Of a DNA stretch of 64,000 nt, positions 34,266 through 42,707 are shown in pieces (the first letter of the stretch is position 1; every line of letters starts with the position of its first letter). A program made the translations under genes and the position numbers. The stretch is from Ruminococcaceae bacterium UBA1730 (lineage in GTDB: Bacteria; Bacillota; Clostridia; Oscillospirales; Acutalibacteraceae). The stretch is from contig DCII01000062.1 in assembly GCA_002315935.1 (NCBI GenBank), positions 1-64,000 of the forward strand, read 5' to 3'. The notes beneath the pieces were generated by a model that saw only the letters and a program-made list of their open reading frames with translations, made no database searches and was not told the DNA's origin.

Positions 34266-35333
34266 ATGAATAAACTCAAGAAAGTTTTAAACTATATTTT
34301 TATTGACGGCCTTTCGGGAATGGCTCTCGGACTTTTCGCAACGCTCATTATCGGAACCATTCTTGAACAGATTTCGAATTTTATCCCCGGTTTGGTCGGA
34401 GAATATCTGCTTTTTGCTTCTTCTGTTGCGAAGGTTTTGACGGGTGCAGGAATCGGAGCGGGAATGGCTTTCAAATATAAAGCCTCTCCCCTCACCGGCG
34501 TTTCTGCAGCTGTTGCAGGCATGGTCGGTGCATTCGCTTCAAAGCTTATCGCAGGGAAGGTTATCACGGAAGCAGGTATGCTCTTTTCAGGCCCCGGAGA
34601 CCCTCTCGGAGCCTATGTTGCCGCATTTTTTGCAATTCTGCTCGGCAATCTTGTCAGCGGAAAAACAAAACTTGATATTATTGCAACTCCGGCTGTTTCA
34701 ATTATCACGGGAAGTGCCGCAGGTCTGCTTCTCGGACCTCCCATGTCGGCATTTTCAACATGGATGGGAAATGTTATCAACTGGGGTACGGAGTGTCAAC
34801 CCGTTCTCATGGGTATTGTTGTTTCGGTAGTTATGGGTATCTGCCTTACTCTTCCGATAAGCTCTGCGGCTCTCGCAATTATTCTCGGACTTTCGGGAAT
34901 AGCAGGTGGAGCGGCAGTTGTGGGATGCAGTGCACAGATGATAGGCTTTGCAATTGCAAGCTACCGTGAAAACAGATTCGGCGGTCTGATAGCTCAGGGA
35001 ATAGGCACTTCGATGCTTCAGATGCCGAATATAGTTCAGCATCCGCAGATATGGATTCCCCCCATTATCACGAGTGCAATTTTAGGCCCCGTTTCAACAT
35101 CATTGCTCAAAATGACCTGCAACGCTTCGGGAGCAGGCATGGGCACATCGGGTCTTGTGGGTCAGTTCATGACCTATGCTTCAATGACCGCAAACGGAGT
35201 TGACACAAAGCTTGTTGTCATCGAAATTATTATTATGCATTTTATAGCTCCTGCCGTTATAACGCTTTTCATCTCCGAAGCAATGAGAAAAGCAGGTATC
35301 ATCAAAAACGGTCAGATGGCTCTCAAAAGTTAA
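34266..35333 (+). CDS. PfoR-type PTS EIIC-like membrane protein
   Basis: A 355-residue polytopic membrane protein with about nine hydrophobic segments and the Gly-rich family motifs AKVLTGAGIGAGMAFKYKA and GTSGLVGQFMTY. These fit the PTS_EIIC_2/PfoR group (COG3641), once linked to perfringolysin regulation in Clostridium perfringens. No EIIA or EIIB domain or gene is near, so phosphotransfer is doubtful; it may be a stand-alone transporter. The start follows the SGNH stop by two bases and the next gene starts 15 bases after it. Confidence 0.82.
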   Translation: MNKLKKVLNYIFIDGLSGMALGLFATLIIGTILEQISNFIPGLVGEYLLFASSVAKVLTGAGIGAGMAFKYKASPLTGVSAAVAGMVGAFASKLIAGKVITEAGMLFSGPGDPLGAYVAAFFAILLGNLVSGKTKLDIIATPAVSIITGSAAGLLLGPPMSAFSTWMGNVINWGTECQPVLMGIVVSVVMGICLTLPISSAALAIILGLSGIAGGAAVVGCSAQMIGFAIASYRENRFGGLIAQGIGTSMLQMPNIVQHPQIWIPPIITSAILGPVSTSLLKMTCNASGAGMGTSGLVGQFMTYASMTANGVDTKLVVIEIIIMHFIAPAVITLFISEAMRKAGIIKNGQMALKS

Positions 35334-35348
35334 ACACGGAGGTTACTT

Positions 35349-36950
35349 ATGAAAAATAAGATTATCGCTTTAATTCTTGCCGCTTCATTTATTTTCTCGG
35401 CAATGATTATTCCCGTATCAGCTAATACAGTTGTTACAGACCCTTCAGAGCAGAAGCTCTATACAGTCCTCGACAAGGTTGTTGATGCTCTTGTCGGCGG
35501 AATTGCAAACCTCATCATCGGTCCAAAATGGGAAAAGAAAGCCGATTACAAGGCTGAAAATTTCTACAAGGGCAACTCCTTCATTGACGAACCCGAATCA
35601 AATGCAAAATGGAAGCTCGGATATGCAAATGCTTCACTTCTCATGGGAAATGAAGTCGGCGGCGGAGATTTCTATGTCGGCGGCAGTCTTTCTGTTTCAA
35701 AAAAGCTTGCAACCGCTCAGTATGACGACCAGAAGGTCAGAACAGTTGCAATTTCAGACGGCAGAGGAATAACCATTTTCTCAAGTCTTGATGCTTACGG
35801 TATGGCTCTTACCGATGTAAGAGGTATCAGAGAAAAATTTGCAGAGGTTGCTAAGCAGAAGGGATATAACATCACTGCTATCAACATTTCCGCTCTTCAT
35901 CAGCATTGCTGTGTTGACACCTTCGGCATGAACGGTGACCTTTTCAGTGCACTCTTCACATCATCCTTCAGAAATCTTTTCGGTCTTGAGGTTCCGAGCG
36001 GACAGAACAAGGAATACATGGATAACCTCTATAAGGTTGTTGTTGATTCAATGGTTAAAGCCGTTGAAAACATGGAAGAGGGTAAGCTCTACTATGGCTC
36101 AATTGATGCTTCCGACCTTATTTATGATAAGCGTGACCCCAAGGTTTATGACCATAATCTCAACAGATTCCGTTTTGTTCCCGACAATGCCGAATCTCAG
36201 GAAACATGGATGATAAATGCCGGAATTCATTGCGTTGGCATGGGTGCGGCAGGTACGGTTCTTTCCGGCGACTATCCCTACACAATGGAAAAATATATCA
36301 ATGAGCACGCAAATGCAAACTATTATTATGTTGAAGGGGCAGAGCTTGCAATTACTCTTGAAACAGACGGCATCGAAGTTGACCCTGCTCTTGTTGAAAA
36401 ATTCGGCGACAGATATGCAACAACCGTTGCTTACGGCAACAAGATAGGCGAAAGAGTCTGTGCAATTGACAAGAACGCTGAAAAAGAAGTTGAGCCGATT
36501 CTCAACATTGCATATAAGGAAGTTTTCCTTCCGATTAACAACAACATTCTCAAGCTTGCCGCAAAGGGCGGACTTCTTCTTAACAAGGTTGTTAAAGACG
36601 GCTTTGACCTTTATGTTGTTTCAGAAGTCGGATATGCCGAATTCGGAAAGGATTACGCTGTTGCAATTGTTCCCGGTGAGCTTGCTCCCGAAATAGCTTT
36701 CGGCGGTGCAGACACAGCGGCAACATCATGGACGGGTGAAGACTGGAAATATCCCTCATTTGACGAGGTTACGGGCAACAGAAAGCTTCTTGTTTTCGGT
36801 CTTACCAATGACCAGGTCGGATATATTCTGACTGATAACAACTGGCATTCATTCTTCACGGAGAACGAAGAAATTGTTTCAACAGGTTCAAAAGCCGGTT
36901 CAACAATGGCTCAGGCATTCATTGACCTTTATAAGTCGATAGACAGATAA
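35349..36950 (+). CDS. Secreted neutral-ceramidase-fold protein 2
   Basis: A 533-residue paralogue of the protein at 30476. It has a signal peptide (about 1-25), an amphipathic helix (LDKVVDALVGGIANLI), and then the ceramidase-like domain. Zinc-ligand candidates are kept: H184 and H186 in LHQHC, His in AGIHCVG, Glu444 in VPGE, Tyr492 in NDQVGY, plus the SGDY block. At the nucleophile position it reads EGAELAITL, where Thr336 aligns with the catalytic Ser of true ceramidases by eye. Activity on ceramide is thus uncertain. GGAGG precedes the ATG. It is inside the reductase-SGNH-EIIC-FtsW unit. Confidence 0.8.
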   Translation: MKNKIIALILAASFIFSAMIIPVSANTVVTDPSEQKLYTVLDKVVDALVGGIANLIIGPKWEKKADYKAENFYKGNSFIDEPESNAKWKLGYANASLLMGNEVGGGDFYVGGSLSVSKKLATAQYDDQKVRTVAISDGRGITIFSSLDAYGMALTDVRGIREKFAEVAKQKGYNITAINISALHQHCCVDTFGMNGDLFSALFTSSFRNLFGLEVPSGQNKEYMDNLYKVVVDSMVKAVENMEEGKLYYGSIDASDLIYDKRDPKVYDHNLNRFRFVPDNAESQETWMINAGIHCVGMGAAGTVLSGDYPYTMEKYINEHANANYYYVEGAELAITLETDGIEVDPALVEKFGDRYATTVAYGNKIGERVCAIDKNAEKEVEPILNIAYKEVFLPINNNILKLAAKGGLLLNKVVKDGFDLYVVSEVGYAEFGKDYAVAIVPGELAPEIAFGGADTAATSWTGEDWKYPSFDEVTGNRKLLVFGLTNDQVGYILTDNNWHSFFTENEEIVSTGSKAGSTMAQAFIDLYKSIDR

Positions 36951-36951
36951 A

Positions 36952-38166
36952 ATGAAAAAGCAAAAAAGCAATACATTAAAACGCTTTCTCAGCGAAACAG
37001 ACATTTTGCTGTATATCACCTGCATTCTGACTTCGGCATTCGGAGCACTCATGGTTTTCAGTGCAACAAAAAACGATGCCGAAGCCGCAGGGCTTTTCAT
37101 GAGCAGAGACTGTCTTATAATGATTCTTGCATCTGCCCTCGGCATTGCCGCCTGCCTTTTTATTTCGTTTCTTGATTACAACGCCGTAACAAGTCTGTGG
37201 ATGTTTGCAGGCGGGGTCTGCCTTGTGCTGTTGCTTCTGCTTTTCCCTTTCGGAGAAGCTCCTGCCGACAGACCTGATGCAATATGCTGGCTTCCGATTA
37301 TCAAAACAGGCTCGCTGACCGTTAAATTTCAGCCTTCTGAGCTTGCAAAGGTTGGTTTTATCGTCACATTTACCGCTCATCTTGACAAGGTTAAAGACGA
37401 CATAAACAGCATAAAGAATGTTATTCTTCTCACTCTTCATGCACTTGTTCCGATTGGTCTTGTTATCATAACGGGAGACCTCGGTTCGGCTCTTGTTTTT
37501 GCTTTTATGTTTGTGGGAATGATGTTTATGGCAGGTCTTAAGCTCCGCTATTTTGCAATCGCAATCGGTGCAGTTGTTGCTGTTTCTCCCCTGCTCTGGA
37601 CAAAATTCCTCGGTTCGCTTCACAGGCAGAGAATTCTTGCTATCTATTATCCCGAAGCGTTGAGCGATACCGCTCTGAAAAATATTCTTTATCAGCAGCA
37701 AAGATGTGTCAATGCAATCGGCTCGGGAAGATTTCTCGGAGACGGTCTTTTTAAAGGCACTTATACGCAGTCTGCGGCAGGTGTTCCCGTCAACGAAAGC
37801 GACACAGTATTTTCCGTTGTCGGCGAAGAGCTTGGTTTTCTCGGAGCGGTCTGCCTTCTCGGAGTGCTTGCATTTATAATCATCAGAATCATGATGATTG
37901 GCAGAAGGTCAAGAAATTTCGCAGGAAGCATAATCTGCTTCGGAACCGCCTTTATGATAGGTTCACAGGTCATAATGAACATTGGTATGTGCCTCATGCT
38001 TCTGCCCTGTGTCGGAATTACACTTCCGTTCGTCAGTGCAGGCGGTTCATCAAACCTCTGCATATTCTTTGCTGTCGGGCTTGTTATGAGCGTTTACCGC
38101 TTCAATAAAGACCGTGAAATGGTAAATTACAGATTAATCAATTACACAACGCCGTTTGCAGAATAA
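36952..38166 (+). CDS. FtsW/RodA/SpoVE-family glycan polymerase
   Basis: SEDS-family peptidoglycan polymerase of 404 residues with about ten membrane helices. It shows QPSELAKVGFIVTF, GDLGSALVFAF with the catalytic-type Asp, and the C-terminal NIGMCLMLLPCVGITLPFVSAGGSS (split by eye into two parts). The start is one base past the stop of the ceramidase-fold gene and has no ribosome site of its own, so it is probably translated by re-initiation. No penicillin-binding protein partner is adjacent. Whether it is FtsW, RodA or SpoVE cannot be said from this sequence. Confidence 0.88.
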   Translation: MKKQKSNTLKRFLSETDILLYITCILTSAFGALMVFSATKNDAEAAGLFMSRDCLIMILASALGIAACLFISFLDYNAVTSLWMFAGGVCLVLLLLLFPFGEAPADRPDAICWLPIIKTGSLTVKFQPSELAKVGFIVTFTAHLDKVKDDINSIKNVILLTLHALVPIGLVIITGDLGSALVFAFMFVGMMFMAGLKLRYFAIAIGAVVAVSPLLWTKFLGSLHRQRILAIYYPEALSDTALKNILYQQQRCVNAIGSGRFLGDGLFKGTYTQSAAGVPVNESDTVFSVVGEELGFLGAVCLLGVLAFIIIRIMMIGRRSRNFAGSIICFGTAFMIGSQVIMNIGMCLMLLPCVGITLPFVSAGGSSNLCIFFAVGLVMSVYRFNKDREMVNYRLINYTTPFAE

Positions 38167-38184
38167 CCCCTGCAAACGGTTTTT
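38152..38184 (+). terminator. Terminator overlapping the end of the FtsW/RodA gene
   Basis: CCGTTTGCAG (38152-38161) pairs perfectly with CTGCAAACGG (38170-38179), followed by five T. The stop codon of the FtsW/RodA gene lies in the loop, and the next ribosome site begins just after the T-run. Confidence 0.85.
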
Positions 38185-38199
38185 AACAAGGATGATTAA

Positions 38200-39222
38200 A
38201 TGAAGAAATATCTTATTTCAGACGAAGGATGCTTTTATAAAGCAAATCTTCACAGCCATTCAACCGTTTCAGACGGAGAGCTTGCTCCCGAAGAAATGAA
38301 AAAGCTTTATATGGATAACGGCTATTCGATAATCGCATTCACCGACCATAACAGATTTGTTACACACAATGAATTGAGCGACAATAATTTTCTTGCTTTG
38401 AACGGAGTTGAGAATGCGGCTGATGAAACGGGCAAACCTGATTTCTTTGACCGTTGCTGTGATATATGCTATATTGCACTTTCGCCAGAAAGAAAGCTTC
38501 ATCCGTTTCAGAATGAAAAAAATGTTATCAGCAACCCCGAATATTCACCTTTAGAGGTAAATTATTCTTCTGAGGATGTAAACATGATGATTGAAACGGG
38601 ATTAAAAAACGGATTTTTTGCAACCTATAATCATCCTACATGGTCGCTTGAAAATTTCGAAAGATATATGTCATACAGCGGAATGAATGCAATGGAAATC
38701 TTCAATTTCAGCAGTTCGGTTGACGGCTATGATGAATATAATGCGGCAATTTATGATGATATGCTCCGAAGCGGAAAGAGACTTTTCTGCATAGCAACGG
38801 ATGATAATCATAACAGAGCACCGAAATCCTGCCACTGGGATTCATTCGGCGGCTTCACAATGATTAAGGCTTCGTCTCTGAAATATGAGGATGTAACCTC
38901 CGCTCTTCTCAAAGGCGATTTCTACGCTTCAAGAGGTCCGATAATCAACGCTCTATGGCTTGACACAGAGGATTATTCAATCCATATCGTATGTGAAAAA
39001 GCAGTTAAAATCGTTTGCACGAGAGGAGGCAGAAGATGCAGAGCCGTCTATGCAAAAGAGCAGGGAAAGAAATATCTTTCGGAAGAAAAATTCAGCATAA
39101 ACAGAAACGATATTTATTTCAGAATAACCGTCTTTGACGAAAGCGGCTTGACTGCCGACACCAACGCATATTTCATTGACACCCTTGAAGTCGATTTTTC
39201 AAAACCGATATTTGTTGAATAA
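38200..39222 (+). CDS. PHP-domain phosphoesterase, cytoplasmic
   Basis: A 340-residue PHP protein without signal peptide. Metal motifs are KANLHSHSTVSDG (His18 and His20), IIAFTDHNRF, the Glu of LNGVENAA, YNHPTW, and ATDDNHN. Unlike the secreted PHP protein at 9763 it has no N-terminal leader, and its C-terminal 80 residues form a beta-rich extension. Similar proteins act on phosphate esters of nucleotides or sugars; substrate unknown. Its stop is 16 bases before the alpha-galactosidase start, so the two are likely co-transcribed. Confidence 0.87.
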   Translation: MKKYLISDEGCFYKANLHSHSTVSDGELAPEEMKKLYMDNGYSIIAFTDHNRFVTHNELSDNNFLALNGVENAADETGKPDFFDRCCDICYIALSPERKLHPFQNEKNVISNPEYSPLEVNYSSEDVNMMIETGLKNGFFATYNHPTWSLENFERYMSYSGMNAMEIFNFSSSVDGYDEYNAAIYDDMLRSGKRLFCIATDDNHNRAPKSCHWDSFGGFTMIKASSLKYEDVTSALLKGDFYASRGPIINALWLDTEDYSIHIVCEKAVKIVCTRGGRRCRAVYAKEQGKKYLSEEKFSINRNDIYFRITVFDESGLTADTNAYFIDTLEVDFSKPIFVE

Positions 39223-39238
39223 ACACGAGGTGATATTT

Positions 39239-41326
39239 TTGTTTAAACCGATATTATGTATTTTTCAGGCAATTCTTTTTTTGATTTCGTCATTTTCCGT
39301 ATCGGATTCCGCATTCAAAAGAAATGTAGATAAAAAAGCTATTCAACAGACCTCAATAACCGATTTCACCTTTGATATTATAACGGCTGAAGAAATCAAG
39401 GTTTCAGAAAGCGAAAAGAAGCTTTGCCGTGAATGGTTTGATAAAAACATCAGATTTGCAGGTTCAAACGGCGAAAAGCCTGCATATAACCTAACTCTCG
39501 GTTCAAAAAAGCTCTCCGAAAATCTCGAAGATTGGACTTTCTCTGTCGGCGAAGAAAGTGAAGTGGGAGAAGTTTATAAAGGCGGAAAGACCTCATACAT
39601 AGATGCTGTTTCAAAAAAGAGCGGAATAGTTCTCAGAATTGAAGCGACAATCTATGAAGATAACGCCACCTGCGAATGGACACTTTATGCGGTGAACAAC
39701 GGCAAAACAAATTCGCCAATTATAAAGAATTTCTGCGGTGCAGATATGACACTCAAGGCAGAAAACGCAGAATTATATGTCAGCCACGGAAGTCCCTCGG
39801 AAGCCGATGATTTTGAATTATATAAGTCATTTATCAATGTTTTCCCGATGAAATTCACTGCAAACGGCGGCAGAAACTGTTCATTCATGCCATTCTTCAA
39901 TATCTGCGGCGATGACCTCGGTTATATGCTCAGCGTTGGTTGGACGGGTCAATGGTTCACTTCTATCGCAAAATCACAAAAAGGAATTTCCGTCAAGGCA
40001 AAGCAGGAAAGCTTCAAGGCGTATCTTGAACCGGGCGAAGAAATCCGTTCTCCGCTCATTGCTCTTTCATTCTACGAGGGCGGAAACGCTCTGAAGGGCT
40101 TCAATACTCTGCGAAATTGGGAAATGGACTGCGTTTATCCCGAAAGCGTTGAGGTTTCAAGCAGTTATGTTATTGCAAACGAAATTTCAACCAAAAACAC
40201 AGAAGAGCTGATTGCTGAGGTCAACAAGGTCAAGCCGGAAATTCTCGAAAATGTCAACTTTTTCTGGATGGATGCCGGTTGGTATAAATATACCGAAGCA
40301 TGGTATGACGGCGTTGGCAACTGGATTGCTGACACTGAAAGATTTCCCGATACGCTTAAGCCCGTTTCGGATGCTATTACGAAAAAAGGGAAAAAATTCC
40401 TGCTCTGGTTTGAGCCGGAAAGAGTCCGTGAAAACACAATTCTTTATAATGAAGCAATTAAGCACAACGCATGGATTATTGCAGATGGCAATAACCTTCT
40501 CTGGAATCTCGGTGATAGGGATGCCTGTGATTTCATTTCCGATTATATAGCAGAAGCAATGGTAACAAACGGTGTTTCCGTCTATCGTCAGGATTTCAAC
40601 TTTGACCCTCTTGATTACTGGGAAAAGGCTGACAAGGAATTTTATAACGGCAGAAAAGGTATCTGCGAAAACCATTATATTACAAATCTTTATAAATATC
40701 TTGACAGACTTCTTTCGACCGTTGACGGTCTTCTCATTGACAACTGCGCAAGCGGTGGCAGAAGACTTGACCTTGAAATGACAAGACGAAGCGTTCCCCT
40801 CTGGAGAAGCGACTACAACTGCGGAAATGCAGACAGCAGTCTTAAGGATTTTGTGCTTGAAGCAACGCAGGCGATGACTTACAGTCTTTCATTCTGGCAG
40901 CCCTACAGCGGTGCAAACAGATATTTCCATTCGGAATATGCTTCGAGGTCCGCAATTCTCACTTATCAATCGGTCTATGAACCAAGCGTTGAGGAATTCA
41001 GTAAATATAAGCAGATTTCTCAATATATGACAAAGAATTATTATCCAATCGTTTACGGCGGATACGATATTACAAAATATCTTGCAATGCAGTTCGGAGA
41101 CGAAGCCGAAGGAGCGGCGATAATTTATAAGCGTGAAAGCATTGAAAGCGATGAATTTCTGCTCACATTCAACGGACTTGACGAAAACAAAACATATAAG
41201 GTTTGGAATTTCGATAATACGAACGAAAGCTATAAATTCAATGGCAGAGAGCTTATGGAAAACGGAATAAAGCTGAACATTTCCGAAACTCCGAAGGTAT
41301 TCATTGCCATGTATTCGGAGGTGTAA
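39239..41326 (+). CDS. GH36-family alpha-galactosidase, exported
   Basis: A 695-residue glycoside hydrolase with an N-terminal hydrophobic leader (about 1-25), which suggests export. The GH36 pattern is complete: beta-sandwich N-domain, then a TIM barrel with WMDAGW (Asp345), nucleophile Asp452 in YRQDF, the family hallmark NCASGGRRLDLE, and acid/base Asp525 in LWRSDY. The 73-residue gap between the two acids is normal. Start choice: TTG at 39239 follows GAGGTGAT; the frame continues into the previous gene with no other ribosome site. It likely releases alpha-linked galactose from oligosaccharides or glycoconjugates. Confidence 0.92.
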   Translation: MFKPILCIFQAILFLISSFSVSDSAFKRNVDKKAIQQTSITDFTFDIITAEEIKVSESEKKLCREWFDKNIRFAGSNGEKPAYNLTLGSKKLSENLEDWTFSVGEESEVGEVYKGGKTSYIDAVSKKSGIVLRIEATIYEDNATCEWTLYAVNNGKTNSPIIKNFCGADMTLKAENAELYVSHGSPSEADDFELYKSFINVFPMKFTANGGRNCSFMPFFNICGDDLGYMLSVGWTGQWFTSIAKSQKGISVKAKQESFKAYLEPGEEIRSPLIALSFYEGGNALKGFNTLRNWEMDCVYPESVEVSSSYVIANEISTKNTEELIAEVNKVKPEILENVNFFWMDAGWYKYTEAWYDGVGNWIADTERFPDTLKPVSDAITKKGKKFLLWFEPERVRENTILYNEAIKHNAWIIADGNNLLWNLGDRDACDFISDYIAEAMVTNGVSVYRQDFNFDPLDYWEKADKEFYNGRKGICENHYITNLYKYLDRLLSTVDGLLIDNCASGGRRLDLEMTRRSVPLWRSDYNCGNADSSLKDFVLEATQAMTYSLSFWQPYSGANRYFHSEYASRSAILTYQSVYEPSVEEFSKYKQISQYMTKNYYPIVYGGYDITKYLAMQFGDEAEGAAIIYKRESIESDEFLLTFNGLDENKTYKVWNFDNTNESYKFNGRELMENGIKLNISETPKVFIAMYSEV

Positions 41327-41327
41327 A

Positions 41328-42665
41328 ATGAAGATAACAGCATTTTTTATCAGCCTTGCCATGTCTTTTCTTTCAATATTCGGAATAAGCTTTAAGCATA
41401 ATGAACAGACAAAGATTGACCTGTATTATTCCGATGTAGAACAAAGACAGGCAACAGATAAAACAGATGAAATCAAAGAACTTCTCTCTTCCGTTATGCA
41501 GAGAACTCCGAATATAACAGAATGCACTGAAAAGAAGCCGTTTGCCGATGATAACAGAATCAAGGCAATATTCTTTGACGGCGAAGAATACATGGGCAAG
41601 GCGGCAAAGGTTTTTGCATATATCGGATTCCCCGAAAACGCAACAGAATCCTCCCCTGTGCCAGCAATGGTTCTTGTTCACGGCGGTGCAGGTCACGCCT
41701 ATGCGGAATGGGTGAAGTATTGGGTTGACAACGGTTATGCCGCAATTTCGATTGACGGCTTCGGTCAGATTCCTGCTGACGGAGAATATACAAGCGAAAC
41801 GGTTTGGAGCGTCAATCCCGATTCTCATATGACGATTGATGAATTGAGCACCTGCGACAAGCCGATTAAAGACCAATGGTTTTACTACTACATAACGGAT
41901 GTTATCCTTGCAAACAATATTCTTCGTGCTGACAGCAGAATAAAAACGGATAATATCGGCATAACAGGCATTTCGTGGGGCGGAATTGCGACGAGCGTTG
42001 TTATCGGATATGACAGCAGATTTAAATTTGCAATTCCCGTTTACGGCTGTGGCTATCTTGACGAATGTTCTTCGATGTTAAACAGCTTAATGAAGAACGA
42101 AAACGCAAAAAACACATGGGAGCCATCGCTTCTGCTTGGCAATGTTAAAATGCCTGTTCTTTGGATTGACGGCGATAATGACCCGTTTTTTTCCGTTGAT
42201 TCGGCAACAAAAACTGCTTCCGTAACACCAAATGCAACGCTGACTATTCTTCATAAATTTGCTCATGGTCAAAACGAAGGAGCTTATGCACCCGAAATTC
42301 TCCGCTTTGCAAACGAACAGAATGGGCTTGGCAACGGAAACATAAAGATTAACGGATTGTCATTCGATAACGGAAGAGCTGTTATTTCTTTTGACACTCC
42401 CGATGATGCAAGAAATATAAAGGTTAAGGTTTATTACAGAACATCTCCGCTTGAATATGACGGAATTCATCTTAAGGAAGAATGGAAAAGCTCCAACGGG
42501 ATTGTTCTCGGCAACATGGCAAGCGTTAAGCTTCCGTCAGAATACGAAATGATTTATTTTTCGGTTGAAGGAACAACAGGTTCAGTATTTAATTGCGAAA
42601 GTATTCATGCCTCAACGGGAATTTACACATTCAGTCAGAAAGCTGAATTTTATTGCAATATGTAA
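41328..42665 (+). CDS. Exported alpha/beta-hydrolase, acetyl-esterase-like
   Basis: A 445-residue protein with an N-terminal hydrophobic segment (about 1-20), so it is exported or anchored. The alpha/beta-hydrolase domain has the oxyanion loop VHGGAGHAYAEW, the nucleophile elbow GISWGG (Ser216), Asp in IDGDNDPFF, and His in KFAHGQNEG. It resembles acetyl-xylan esterase/dienelactone-hydrolase-type enzymes. A C-terminal beta domain of about 100 residues follows. GGAGGTG precedes the ATG, which is one base after the galactosidase stop. It may deacylate the same glycan the galactosidase attacks; that is inference. Confidence 0.85.
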   Translation: MKITAFFISLAMSFLSIFGISFKHNEQTKIDLYYSDVEQRQATDKTDEIKELLSSVMQRTPNITECTEKKPFADDNRIKAIFFDGEEYMGKAAKVFAYIGFPENATESSPVPAMVLVHGGAGHAYAEWVKYWVDNGYAAISIDGFGQIPADGEYTSETVWSVNPDSHMTIDELSTCDKPIKDQWFYYYITDVILANNILRADSRIKTDNIGITGISWGGIATSVVIGYDSRFKFAIPVYGCGYLDECSSMLNSLMKNENAKNTWEPSLLLGNVKMPVLWIDGDNDPFFSVDSATKTASVTPNATLTILHKFAHGQNEGAYAPEILRFANEQNGLGNGNIKINGLSFDNGRAVISFDTPDDARNIKVKVYYRTSPLEYDGIHLKEEWKSSNGIVLGNMASVKLPSEYEMIYFSVEGTTGSVFNCESIHASTGIYTFSQKAEFYCNM

Positions 42666-42667
42666 TA

Positions 42668-42701
42668 ACAGCTCTGCATTTCAATTGAGATGCAGAGCTG
42701 T
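42668..42701. terminator. Hairpin between convergent genes
   Basis: A perfect twelve-pair stem (42668-42679 with 42690-42701) can be extended by two pairs. It lies between the esterase and MATE stop codons and may serve both strands, though T-runs are weak. Confidence 0.6.
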
Positions 42702-42707
42702 ATTGAG

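Noticed and set aside
36976..37701. 241-codon frame on the minus strand
   Set aside because: Shadow of the FtsW/RodA gene; composition heavy in Cys, Lys and Asn and no ribosome site.
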